From a bacterium (GTDB lineage: Bacteria; UBA10199; DSSB01): a stretch of 8,749 nucleotides of DNA. The stretch lies in contig JAUHYS010000075.1 of assembly GCA_030426445.1 (NCBI GenBank), forward strand, positions 1 through 8,749. The letters are read 5' to 3'. Below the pieces are notes generated by a model. It was not told the DNA's origin, ran no database searches, and saw nothing but the letters and a program-made list of their open reading frames with translations. Position numbers and translations under genes: made by a program. Positions 1-8,000 of the stretch are shown one piece after another. Numbering within the stretch: position 1 is the stretch's first letter; each line of letters starts with the position of its first letter.

Positions 1-626
1 TGATGTATAGTCCCAATGAAGTCTATGAGATCCATGCAAGCTATGGTTTTCAGACAACCATTGAGTTTTCTGAAGAAGAAATTATCGAAGTAGCCTCCAT
101 TGGCGATTCCATTGCCTGGCAGGTGATGCCAGTAGGCAATCGTTTGTTTATTAAACCCGTGGAAGCCAATCCCAAAACTAACTTAACGGTGATCACCAAT
201 CAACGCAGTTATTATTTTTCTCTCTCAACTACCCGCCCAAAACTTATGGGCGCTACTTACTTAGTGCGTTTTGAATACCCTAAAAAGCAGGACGGGTTCC
301 ACCATAGTTCTCGGTCCATCAACAAAGGCACCAGTCCCGCAAACTATAATTTTAACTACAAGCTTAAAAAGGCCAAGAAAAATGGACTTATTCGCGCTTT
401 TGACGATGGGAAGTTTACCTACCTTCAATTTAAAAATCTAAAAGACCTTCCAGCCATTTTTTTATTGGGTGAAAATAAAAAAGAATCCTTAGTCAATTAT
501 CGCATGGAAGGCCCCTATGTGGTGATTGAGCGTCTTGCTGAAAAGTTTGTTTTTAGACGCGAAAAAGTTACGGGTTATCTTTTTAATAAGTCCTATCAAG
601 CAAAATCTTCCCAAGGAGAACTATAG
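1..626 (+). CDS. virB9: VirB9/TrbG/CagX-family T4SS outer-membrane core protein, 5' partial
   Basis: VirB9 is a periplasmic protein that joins VirB7 and VirB10 in the ring-shaped core complex of P-type type IV secretion systems. The visible 207 residues start with YSPNEVYEI, then a GFQTTIEF stretch, GDSIAWQV, RLFIKP and a TNLTVITN segment, which together are the N-terminal VirB9 beta domain. After a short basic linker comes the C-terminal domain (about residues 117-200) with the FDDGKFTYLQF signature, LPAIF, and NYRMEGPYVVIERLAEKF. This C-terminal half contacts VirB7/VirB10 in characterised systems. The ATG at position 3 is probably an internal Met: family members carry a signal peptide and a few more residues before the PNEVY motif, so the true start should lie upstream of the window. 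The stop is TAG at 624-626, overlapping by one base the GTG of virB10. Family assignment is firm; the exact system (conjugative or effector-delivering) cannot be told. Confidence 0.93.
   Translation, partial: MYSPNEVYEIHASYGFQTTIEFSEEEIIEVASIGDSIAWQVMPVGNRLFIKPVEANPKTNLTVITNQRSYYFSLSTTRPKLMGATYLVRFEYPKKQDGFHHSSRSINKGTSPANYNFNYKLKKAKKNGLIRAFDDGKFTYLQFKNLKDLPAIFLLGENKKESLVNYRMEGPYVVIERLAEKFVFRREKVTGYLFNKSYQAKSSQGEL
613..618 (+). promoter_or_regulatory. Ribosome-binding site deciding the GTG start of virB10
   Basis: AAGGAG lies inside the last codons of virB9, 7 bases before the GTG at 626. An in-frame ATG at 641 is the alternative start, but only a weaker GAGAGG-type match precedes it, so the GTG is preferred. 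The placement suggests translational coupling between virB9 and virB10. Confidence 0.7.
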
Positions 627-1819
627 TGAGAGAGGATGAAATGAATTCGGCTCAAGACTTTGATGACCGAGAAGATAGACGTACAGATTATGAGTCATGG
701 GAGGATGAGGCTTATTCTAGAAAAGAAGATCATGAAAGTTCTAAACTAGAACGTCGCTCACTTTTAGGTGATAACGAAAAGAAAAGGAAGTTTGGGTTTT
801 TTGCCTTACTTCTTTTGCTTTTGCTCTTAGGCCTTTTTCTTATCTTTAAAAATAGCAATAAAGCTCCACCAGAGGGGATTATACAAGAAGCCGAAGAGTT
901 TGAGCCCGTACCTAAACGGAGGGTTTCTATTCCGCAAGCACCTGCTATCCCAGAAATAGAAAAACCACCAACAGAGGTGGACTTAAAAAAGGTGCAGGAA
1001 CAGGAAGCTCTCAGACAAGCTCGGCTCAAGTCAGCTATTTTAGTTTATCAAGGGAGTGCAACACCCAGTAAAGTTAAGCTTGAGAAATCAAATGGGAGTG
1101 AAGCAGGCCAGGCTTCTTTAAGTACAGAGCAAACTCTTTCCCAAGATCCCAACCGTCAATTTGAACAGGCCAGCCAATTAGAAGTTTTCCCCAAAGCAAG
1201 GGCTTCAGCATTGGGGTCTTTAAGTCATATCGTTCTTCAGGGAAAACTCATTGATGCGGTTTTAGAGACTGGAATTAACTCGGACCTACCCGGTATGATC
1301 CGTGCGATCGTGAGTCACGATATTTATGGAGAATCCGGCAAGCAAGTTTTAATCCCCCGTGGTTCTCGTTTAATAGGTCAGTACAACTCTTCCATTCGCA
1401 AAGGCCAGGCTAGGGTCTTTGTCATTTGGAATCGACTGATTCGGCCAGACGGTATTCAAATTGCTCTTAATTCTGGTGGAGCCGATTCGCTAGGTGTTGC
1501 CGGCTTAAAAGGTCGGGTGAACAATCACTTTTTTAAAATCTTTGGAACCTCTGCCTTACTCAGTATTTTAGGGGCAGGATCGGCCACAGTAGGTGTGGGC
1601 ACTCTAGATCAAAATAATTCTCTAGCCATGTATCGCCAAGAGCTTGCCAACAGTTTTCAGGAAACTTCCGCCGGTGTTTTAGAACAGCACGCCGATATTC
1701 CGCCTACAATCACCGTTAAACCCGGAAGCCTTATCAAGGTTTTCGTAGCCAGAGATTTGGACTTTAGAGAGGCTTTAAATACAAACAACCTGGGCTCTCA
1801 GCCCTTATTTTTGCAGTAG
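626..1819 (+). CDS. virB10: VirB10/TrbI-family T4SS core-complex protein
   Basis: VirB10 spans the inner membrane, periplasm and outer membrane in P-type T4SS and relays energy from the cytoplasmic ATPases to the outer pore. The 397-residue protein has the expected layout. There is a highly charged cytoplasmic N-terminus (residues 1-55), one transmembrane helix dominated by leucine (about 56-75), and a periplasmic linker rich in Pro, Glu and Lys (80-135). A Ser/Gln-rich stretch follows, then the C-terminal TrbI barrel domain (about 198-380). Family motifs in that domain are LIDAVLETGINSDLPG, RAIVSHDIYG, LIPRGSRLIGQY and a WNRLIRPDGIQIAL stretch. A hydrophobic segment near 303-325 matches the antenna region that crosses the outer membrane in structural homologues. 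The start is GTG, with AAGGAG 7 bases upstream; the next in-frame ATG is at 641. It overlaps virB9 by one base and is followed 10 bases later by virB11. Length is normal and no lesion is visible. Confidence 0.96.
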   Translation: MREDEMNSAQDFDDREDRRTDYESWEDEAYSRKEDHESSKLERRSLLGDNEKKRKFGFFALLLLLLLLGLFLIFKNSNKAPPEGIIQEAEEFEPVPKRRVSIPQAPAIPEIEKPPTEVDLKKVQEQEALRQARLKSAILVYQGSATPSKVKLEKSNGSEAGQASLSTEQTLSQDPNRQFEQASQLEVFPKARASALGSLSHIVLQGKLIDAVLETGINSDLPGMIRAIVSHDIYGESGKQVLIPRGSRLIGQYNSSIRKGQARVFVIWNRLIRPDGIQIALNSGGADSLGVAGLKGRVNNHFFKIFGTSALLSILGAGSATVGVGTLDQNNSLAMYRQELANSFQETSAGVLEQHADIPPTITVKPGSLIKVFVARDLDFREALNTNNLGSQPLFLQ

Positions 1820-1829
1820 GGGAGCTTTT

Positions 1830-2810
1830 GTGAGTGATGTCGCCATCAATACTCTACTCAGGCCCCTCATGCCTTTCTTAAACCAAGAAGGTGTAACCGA
1901 GATTTCAATTAATCGTCCTGAAGAAGTTTGGACGGAACTCAAAGGAGAGATGATTTGCCATTCGGTTCCTGAGCTAGATTTTAGGCATTTAGAAAGCATT
2001 GCTAAGCTGGTTGCCAAGCATACGGAGCAAAGAATCAGCTCCGAAACTCCCTTGCTCTCCGCAACACTTCCCGAAGGCTACCGTATTCAGACCGTCTTTC
2101 CTCCAGCCGTCGAAGCAGGTTTGATTGCTCTTTCCATACGAAAACAAGCGCTCTTGGATATTAGTTTAGAGGATTACCAAAATTTAGGAGCTTTTGACTT
2201 AGTCAATCAGAGAACCAAAAGAGAAGGCTCTAGCAAAAAAGATCTACAAAATTTTTATCAACAAGGGCGTTATCGAGAATTTATTGAGCTGTCCTTAATT
2301 TTAAAAAAGAATATTTTAATTTCTGCCGGAACTTCTACGGGTAAAACTACTTTCTTAAATGCTTGTCTTAAAGTGATTCCCTTAGAGGAAAGAATTTTAA
2401 GTATTGAAGACGCTCGGGAGGTCAAAGTGCCTCATAAAAACTCTGTGCATCTCATTGCTTCGCGAGGGGGTCAGGGCTTAGCTAAGGTTACGGCCCAAGA
2501 GCTCTTAGAGGCCTCCTTACGGCTTAGACCGGATCGCATTTTACTAGGAGAACTCCGAGGTGCTGAGGCCTTTGCTTATCTAAGAGCGATTAACTCTGGC
2601 CATCCAGGATCACTCACTACAATTCACGCGGATAGCCCGCAGCTTGCCTTCGAGCAGCTCACTCTCATGGTCATGCAAACAAATCTCGGTATTGAAAGAC
2701 CCCAAATTTTAGAATACATCCGGTCGATTATTCCCATCGTGGTGCAGCTCAAACGAGGAGAAAAAGGCAAGAGATATATTTCGGAGATTTATTATCGTGA
2801 TGCGGTTTAA
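1830..2810 (+). CDS. virB11: VirB11-type T4SS hexameric ATPase
   Basis: VirB11 is a cytoplasmic AAA-like secretion ATPase that works with VirB4 and VirD4 at the inner-membrane base of the T4SS and energises assembly and substrate transfer. The 326 residues show the N-terminal domain (1-145, with a GVTEISINRPEEVW opening typical of the family) and then the RecA-like domain. Walker A is GTSTGKTT at 167-174, the Asp/Glu box SIEDAREV is at 191-198, Walker B RILLGELRG is at 236-244, and the His box GHPGSLTTIHA is at 257-267. All catalytic elements are present. The start is GTG with a GGGGAG ribosome-binding site 5 bases before it, directly after the virB10 stop. The end overlaps the following virB1-like gene by 14 bases. 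virD4 is not found downstream in this window. The catalytic gene looks intact, in contrast to the damaged genes that follow it. Confidence 0.97.
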   Translation: MSDVAINTLLRPLMPFLNQEGVTEISINRPEEVWTELKGEMICHSVPELDFRHLESIAKLVAKHTEQRISSETPLLSATLPEGYRIQTVFPPAVEAGLIALSIRKQALLDISLEDYQNLGAFDLVNQRTKREGSSKKDLQNFYQQGRYREFIELSLILKKNILISAGTSTGKTTFLNACLKVIPLEERILSIEDAREVKVPHKNSVHLIASRGGQGLAKVTAQELLEASLRLRPDRILLGELRGAEAFAYLRAINSGHPGSLTTIHADSPQLAFEQLTLMVMQTNLGIERPQILEYIRSIIPIVVQLKRGEKGKRYISEIYYRDAV

Positions 2811-3510
2811 AATAATATTTTTCTTATTATCTTTTTTAGTCGGTTCATGTTTTTTATTACTCAGCTACGCACAGGGCTGTAAAAATCCTGAGTTAAGAAA
2901 AAAAGTTAAGCAAGTCGCGCAAGCACAAAAGGTAGGCGAAAACGAACTCCTCTCCATCATTGCTCATGAATCAGGTTGTCATTATTATGTGATTGCCTGG
3001 AATCTTCCCAGAAAGCCCAAGACCGCTCAGTCAAAATTTTTTAATTCACTAAACGAGGCCAAAAGCTTTGCCCAAAGCTTAATTAACAGCAAAAAATATC
3101 GAGTGGATGTGGGCATTGGTCAGATCAATCATGAAGCCCATATTCGTCCTAAAGGCTGACGTTTAGAAGATATCTTAGACCCCAACACCGCTTTAAGTTT
3201 TGTAGCAAACGTTCTAAAAGAACGCACCTGGTCAAATTATCATTCCAGTAATCCAGTTTATGCAAAGAAGTGGCGTCGATTAGCTTTAGCTGCATTGAAT
3301 CGGGTGACTTCAAATTCAAGGAATAGTTTGAGGTTAAGGTTTAAAAATTCTTTAGGAACTACGAATTCGTATAAAAGGAACGGACCTGTGGTGGTTTATA
3401 ATAATAAGCCTGTTGTTTTGAGAAGAATTAATAAATCAAAAACGGAATTTTTTTTTTATATAAAGATGGTAATTATTCAGCTAATGGATGGAGATAAGTA
3501 TATTTTTTAA
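2797..3510 (+). pseudogene. virB1: VirB1-type lytic transglycosylase interrupted by an in-frame TGA
   Basis: VirB1-family enzymes cleave peptidoglycan so that the T4SS can cross the cell wall. Reading starts at GTG 2797 (GGAG 10 bases upstream; an ATG follows directly at 2800) and overlaps virB11. Residues 1-26 form a signal peptide ending near SYAQ. The SLT/lysozyme-like domain follows, with catalytic Glu in AHESG (E58), then AWNLP and the GIGQIN motif (105-110). Codon 121 is TGA (3157-3159), but the same frame continues with RLEDILDPNTALSFVANVL, then WRRLALAALNRV, which is the expected C-terminal half of the fold. The stop sits in the KGW-type position where relatives have Trp, so a single TGG-to-TGA change explains it. 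The continuing frame runs to TAA at 3508-3510. A ten-T run at 3448-3457 may be a second lesion. The 120-residue product lacks the C-terminal helices of the fold and is probably inactive. Sequencing error is the main alternative. Confidence 0.86.
3448..3457 (+). repeat. Ten-T homopolymer run in the tail of the virB1-like frame
   Basis: Ten consecutive T bases follow a GAA codon in the virB1 frame. Downstream of the run, the -1 frame reads LYKDGNYSANGWR before a TAA at 3495-3497. The continuing frame reads YIKMVIIQLMDGDKYIF up to 3510. Such runs are prone to insertion/deletion mutation, sequencing error and polymerase slippage, so the real C-terminus is uncertain. Confidence 0.6.
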
Positions 3511-3514
3511 CGCT

Positions 3515-3519
3515 AGGGA
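3515..3519 (+). promoter_or_regulatory. Ribosome-binding site fixing the start of the NTF2-like gene
   Basis: AGGGA stands 5 bases before the ATG at 3525. This supports that ATG as the original start, and therefore the view that the TAA six codons later is a genuine interruption rather than upstream noncoding sequence. Confidence 0.6.
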
Positions 3520-3524
3520 TTAAC

Positions 3525-3875
3525 ATGAAAATCAATATAGAATAATTTGCTAAAGAATGGATCGAAGCTTGGAACTCTCATGATTTAAATCGTATTTTAA
3601 GTCACTATTCCGACGATATTGAAATCACCACACCCATGATCAAAAAGGCTTTAGGGTTAGATGTAAGCTCTCTGAGAGGGAAGGATAAAGTAGGGGGGTA
3701 TTGGGCTAGTGCCCTTAAGAAAATTCCTGACCTGCATTTTGAATTAGTCGAAGTTGCTGAGGGAGTTGATTCCATCGCTTTGTACTATCAATCTGTGATG
3801 AATAAAATGACAATTGAGGTGATGTTTTTTGATCAAGAGGGTAAAGTGAATAAGGTTATTGCTCATTATACTTAG
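3525..3875 (+). pseudogene. NTF2/SnoaL-like small protein with a nonsense codon at position 7
   Basis: The frame from ATG 3525 reads MKINIE, then TAA (3543-3545), then FAKEWIEAWNSHDLNRIL, a HYSDDIEITTPM segment, GKDKVGGYW and LKKIPDLHFELVEV, ending at TAG 3873-3875. The FA-EWI-AWNSHDL-RIL-HYSDD pattern is the first helix and strand of the NTF2-like/SnoaL-like alpha+beta cone fold. This very broad family includes ligand-binding proteins and isomerases, so no reaction can be assigned. Full length would be 116 codons, normal for the family. Without the TAA the gene would be intact from a well-placed ribosome-binding site. No ATG, GTG or TTG occurs between the TAA and Met at 3636, and starting there would remove the first helix. 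It is therefore most likely nonfunctional. It lies 14 bases after the virB1 frame and converges on the TfoX-like gene. Confidence 0.8.
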
Positions 3876-3881
3876 GGAATT

Positions 3882-3909
3882 AAAACTAGTTCAGCTTAGT
3901 TTTTCTTTT
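3882..3909. terminator. Weak A/T-rich hairpin between convergent genes, possibly bidirectional
   Basis: AAAACTA at 3882-3888 pairs with TAGTTTT at 3897-3903, with a possible extra G:U pair at the top of the stem. T-rich sequence follows on the plus strand, and on the minus strand the stem itself ends in TTTT. It sits between the NTF2-like pseudogene and the end of the minus-strand TfoX-like gene, whose stop codon overlaps it (3896-3898). The stem is A/T-rich and weak, so termination efficiency is doubtful. Confidence 0.4.
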
Positions 3910-4189
3910 CTAAATCTTGATATGCTTCTAATTCCATTAATAAACTTGCTTTTTCTTCTTTGGCTATCTTTGTCCAATGAACATCTAACAAGGCTCCCCA
4001 CATTGCATATAAAAAATTAAGACTAGGTTTTATGCTTCCTTTTTCTTTTAACTTTAAAAAAGCTTCAATCGGGCCAATTTTCTCTAAGTCAGATCGCGTA
4101 AATATTCCAATCTCACCCAAATATTTTTCAGACTGCACACCCAGGCCCTTAAGGTCTCTTAGTTTAGTTGATTTTGATTTTTTGATCAT
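3896..4189 (-). CDS. Stand-alone TfoX C-terminal domain protein
   Basis: The 97 residues match the C-terminal domain of TfoX/Sxy, the competence regulator. A helix-hairpin-helix-like opening LKGLGVQSEKYLGEIGI (about 13-29) is followed by TRSDLEKIGPIEAFLKLK (31-48), PSLNFLYAMWGALLDVHW (55-72) and a helical end EEKASLLMELEAY. The N-terminal TfoX domain is absent, which is common: many bacteria encode this domain alone, usually as an uncharacterised helical protein. A role in competence is therefore not implied. The ATG at 4187-4189 fits the start of the conserved domain, but no clear ribosome-binding site precedes it, so expression level and exact start are less certain. It stands alone on the minus strand, separated by 167 bases from the restriction cluster upstream and converging on the NTF2-like pseudogene. 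The frame is uninterrupted. Confidence 0.85.
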   Translation of the reverse strand: MIKKSKSTKLRDLKGLGVQSEKYLGEIGIFTRSDLEKIGPIEAFLKLKEKGSIKPSLNFLYAMWGALLDVHWTKIAKEEKASLLMELEAYQDLEKKN

Positions 4190-4356
4190 AATTTAGGTTT
4201 CGATTCAAATTTAAAGTAATTCAATATATCCAATCTGTACATGATCTATTTAAGCTTATGGTTAATTAGTATTTCTCTGGTTATCTGGTGTTGCATCAAT
4301 AGAGCATAGGTTTAATCTAGGATATTTTTTATCTTCCAGAGAAGTAGGAATCAATT
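4190..4356. other. A+T-rich intergenic spacer
   Basis: This 167-base stretch lies between the end of the metallopeptidase gene and the start of the TfoX-like gene, both on the minus strand. It should hold the promoter of the TfoX-like gene and any terminator of the restriction operon. I found no convincing -35/-10 pair and no strong stem followed by a T run on the minus strand. No coding potential or RNA gene is evident. Confidence 0.5.
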
Positions 4357-5085
4357 TTAAAAAATAAAGTTATCGAGACGTGCCTTTCTTTTTTCCCAAT
4401 CAGGTATTAACTGTCTTAGCAAACTGTAAAATCTTGGGCTATGATCAAGTACTTTTAAATGACTCAATTCATGAGCAACTACATACTCAATACAATGTAT
4501 AGGAGCTTTGATAAGATCAAGGTTTAGACTAATGTTTCCTGCCTTTGTACAGCTTCCCCAACGTGTGGACATTCTCCGTATAGTCAATTGATGAGGTAAA
4601 AGTTGCAACGAGGAATGCTTTTTAATATAAGCATTAATTTTGCTTGTAAAGATTTTTAAGGCTCGCTCACTGTACCATTTATCTAATGCTGCTTTTACGG
4701 TTTGTCTTAACTTAGGGTTTTCTACTGAGACGTAAAAGAATTTTCCAATCAGTTTCACACTTCTTTCCTTATGCATTGTTACTTTAAGTCGATATTGTCT
4801 GCCCAAATACAAGTGAGTCTCACCACTGACAAACCGTTGTTCTTTGGGTAAAGGATGAAACTGTTCAAAATAATCCCTTTTTTTTGCAATCCAACTCGCT
4901 CGTTTTTTGACTAAGGCGAATATTTTTTCAAACTCTTGTCCTTTGGGTGCTACTACCATTACTTCTCGGTTTGGCATGACGGTTATGGAAAGCCTTCTTT
5001 TAGACCGATATGCGAGTTTAAATGGAATTTTAGTTCGGCCAAAGGTGAGCAAATGGTGAGAAATACCTTCACGTGCTTCATTCAT
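4357..5085 (-). CDS. YgjP-type (DUF45, M48-like) zinc metallopeptidase linked to hsdR
   Basis: The 242-residue protein has the YgjP-like metallopeptidase architecture. An N-terminal beta-rich part (about 15-50, YRSKRRLSITVMPNREVMVVAP) and a basic helical middle are followed by the characteristic RRMSTRWGSC block (170-179). The zinc site is HELSHLKVLDH at 205-215, in which H205, E206, H209 and probably H215 bind metal or catalyse. All expected residues are present. Proteins of this family are often encoded directly beside type I restriction genes, but their substrate there is not established, so proteolysis of a restriction subunit is only a guess. The start ATG overlaps the hsdR stop in an ATGA junction, with GAGGT 7 bases upstream (plus-strand 5093-5097), so translation is very likely coupled to hsdR. 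No signal peptide is visible, so it is probably cytoplasmic. Confidence 0.92.
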   Translation of the reverse strand: MNEAREGISHHLLTFGRTKIPFKLAYRSKRRLSITVMPNREVMVVAPKGQEFEKIFALVKKRASWIAKKRDYFEQFHPLPKEQRFVSGETHLYLGRQYRLKVTMHKERSVKLIGKFFYVSVENPKLRQTVKAALDKWYSERALKIFTSKINAYIKKHSSLQLLPHQLTIRRMSTRWGSCTKAGNISLNLDLIKAPIHCIEYVVAHELSHLKVLDHSPRFYSLLRQLIPDWEKRKARLDNFIF

Positions 5086-8000
5086 ACTGAATACCTCAAT
5101 CGTGCAATGTCGAGACAGGTTTCTAATATTTTATCGATGTCTTCAAAGGTCAGATCAATACCTTGTTCTTCTTTGAATTCAAAAAGGTAATCTTCAATGG
5201 CAACTTTCATTTGATTTTGAATATCAATATTATTTACCCAATTAACAATTTTGTGTTCATTAATGATCTCATCAACCTTAAGTCCTGCGTTAGCACAAAC
5301 GTTTCTTATATCCAGATTCTCAAGCGTATATTTGGTAAACACCTCTAACAGGACTCCATAAAAAGCTTTAGCGACATCATGATGCTTAAGCCCTTCAGGG
5401 ATATCATCACCCGTGCGATTGCGTACTTTTTCTGCAATCTCCGTGACCTTTTTTAGATATTCTAAATCTGACAATCGCTGTTCACGAAAGGCTTTGATTG
5501 CAGCTTCGAGCAATTCCGAAAATCTTTTATAGAAAGCAGGATCTTCAGCTATGCGCTCATGAATGGTTTTTTTGGTACGGTGAGCAATAGTATCTGCTTT
5601 GGATGCAGCATTGCCGAGTTGGTCAAGTTCTTTGTTAAAGGCATCGGTATCGAAGATATTTACCAGGTTGGTAACCTGCTCAACCTCACCTGTACCCACA
5701 TGGGTATCCAAGAGTTTTTGAATCCGAGCTTCATACTCTTTAAAATCCACCACCTCTGCATAGCGTCTTCTTACGGCTGCACGCAGTTTCATAAAAAAAC
5801 GTAAATCATCTTTGTATTTTTGAATTTTGTCTTCAGTGGCAGTCTCAATAAATTTTACCGAAGATAAGGCAATCGAAAGAGTGCGTGAATAGGCCGAGAG
5901 TCGTTCGTAAAACTTGGTGCGTAATGATTCATCGCCTAAGTATTGCTCAAAGGCTTCCTCATCCTGCTTATTTTTAACCTCTTTAAAGAGATCCCAAAGG
6001 TCAGAATGTCGCTGAGCAATTTTTTTAATCTCTTCGCTTACATCAACAAGAGTAGAGCAAAGATCGTCGAGGCCTGCTTTATCAAAGGAATCCAAGTTGC
6101 TATACACATCAAGAGCCTCATCGAGGTTTTGTAACACACCACGATAATCAATAATATATCCGAAGTCTTTTCCACCGTAGAGACGGTTGACGCGTGCAAT
6201 AGCCTGTAACAAAGTATGGTCTTTAAGTTTTCTAGTAAGATACAAAACAGTATTTCTGGGAGCATCAAACCCAGTCAGAAGCTTATCAACCACCATTATG
6301 ATTTCTGGATGATCGCTTTTCTTGAACGAGTTAATGATTTGCCGATTATATTCTTTGTCACTGCCAAAGCGGGCCATCATTTTTTTCCAGAAGGATTGAA
6401 TGGCCTGTGGGTTTTCTTCATTGACTTCGATGTTGCCTTCACGGTCATCTGGGGCCGAGATCAACACTTCACTAGAAACCATATTAAATTCATCCAGATA
6501 TTTTTTATAGAGCAGTGCCGTTGATTTATCCTGGGTAACAAGCTGTGCCTTATAAGGTGTGCCTTGCCAGTTGTCGCGGAAATGGGTACTGATATCCCAG
6601 GCAATTCGCATCACCTTTTTTTCAGCCTTATTGAGTTGATCGGTGGTGGTGAACTTCTTTTTGAGGTCGGCGCGTTGTTCGGTCGTTAGATTTGCGGTGA
6701 TTCGATCAAACCAGGCATCGATCGATTCGTCATCAACCGTTTGATCGACGTGGCGGCCTTCGTAGAGCAAGGGAACAACGGCCTTATCATTTACCGCCTG
6801 TCGGATCGTATACGTGTCAATAAGACCACCAAAACGCTCCAAGGTATTTTTTGTTTTCTTCAAAATGGGGGTGCCCGTAAAACCAATGAAACACGCATTC
6901 GGAAGGGCCTTTTTCATTTTGGCATGCAGTTCTCCAAATTGACCTCGATGCCCTTCATCAACAAGAACAAAAATGTTAGAGCTTTCATTTTTAGCCCCAA
7001 GCTTACTGACAGCCGCTTCAAATTTATTGATCACAGTTGTAATAATTTGAGACTTATTGCCAAGTAATAGATCAGATAAATGGGAACCAGTCCTTGCTTG
7101 AACAGGATCGACGCCGCAGTGTTTGAAGGTCTTTGTAATTTGGTCATCCAGATCAATCCGATCCGTGGCAATTACGATCTTATGGTCTTCCATGTCAGGT
7201 TCTAAGGCCAATCCTAAAGCTAACATCACCATTGTGAGACTTTTGCCCGACCCTTGGGTGTGCCAGACAATCCCGCCTTGCCTTGTTCCGTCCTTTTGCA
7301 GTCGGCGGATCCGATCTAATATCTTTTGCACACAAAAATACTGTTGATAGCGAGAGATTTTCTTTTCACCGGCATCAAATAAGGTGTAACGATAAGTCAA
7401 TTCAAGCAGGCGTTCTGGTCGTGCTAGGCTATAGAGAGCCTTGTCTTGCTCTGTGACTTGCCTATCAGCGGAGTCCATAGCATCAAAATAATCTCGAACA
7501 TAATCAAAGCGCTCATCAAAAAGCCGATCCTTTTGCTCATAGGTGAGTGGTTTGTTTTTGAGAGCTTTTAGTTTTTCTGATTTTTCATCTTGCTCCTTCC
7601 AAACAGACCAAAACTTGTCAGGCGTTCCGACTGTGGCATACTTGGCTTCGTTGGAAGATATGGAGAGCAGCAATTGTGAAAACAAAAAGAGTTTTGGAAT
7701 CTCGTCTTCCCGCTGATTACGTAAATGCTGGCTGATAGCTTCACCGATAGGGTCTTTTAAGTCGGGACGTTTGCATTCTATCACCCCAAGCGGAATACCA
7801 TTCACAAATAAAACAATATCTGGCCTGCGCGTTTCATGACTGCCGGTTCGTTCAACACTGAACTCTTCTGTCACATGAAAAACATTATTGGTGAGCCAAG
7901 TTTCTGGATTCCAATCGATATAATTAAACTGAAAGCTCTTGGTGTCGCCCTCGATGGACTGTTGTAGGCTTTTCCCCAGACAAAGCAGATCATAGATCTT

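Noticed and set aside
730..1029. Minus-strand open frame opposite virB10, and similarly 1805-2017 opposite virB11
   Set aside because: Both are antisense shadows of clearly coding genes, with compositions reflecting the complementary strand.
3157..3159. TGA read as tryptophan (alternative genetic code)
   Set aside because: TGA serves as the normal stop of hsdR (5082-5084, overlapping the next start) and of the DUF4917 gene (8287-8289), and Trp is encoded by TGG in the virB genes. A point mutation is simpler.
3157..3159. Selenocysteine codon or programmed readthrough at the virB1 TGA
   Set aside because: The stop is followed by CGT, not a known readthrough context such as CTA. The family has Trp here, not Cys, and no selenocysteine-insertion hairpin was evident.
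3295..3510. Separate small gene starting with TTG after the virB1 stop
   Set aside because: It is in the same frame as virB1 and is simply the 3' part of that broken gene.
4320..4356. Possible terminator hairpin after the metallopeptidase gene
   Set aside because: Only a TTCC/GGAA stem of four pairs is found, and on the minus strand it is followed by an A run rather than a T run.
5163..7347. Several plus-strand and one extra minus-strand open frames inside hsdR (for example 6216-6524, 6741-7067 and minus 6038-6268)
   Set aside because: They lie opposite or out of frame with an intact, motif-complete hsdR and have no recognisable domains.
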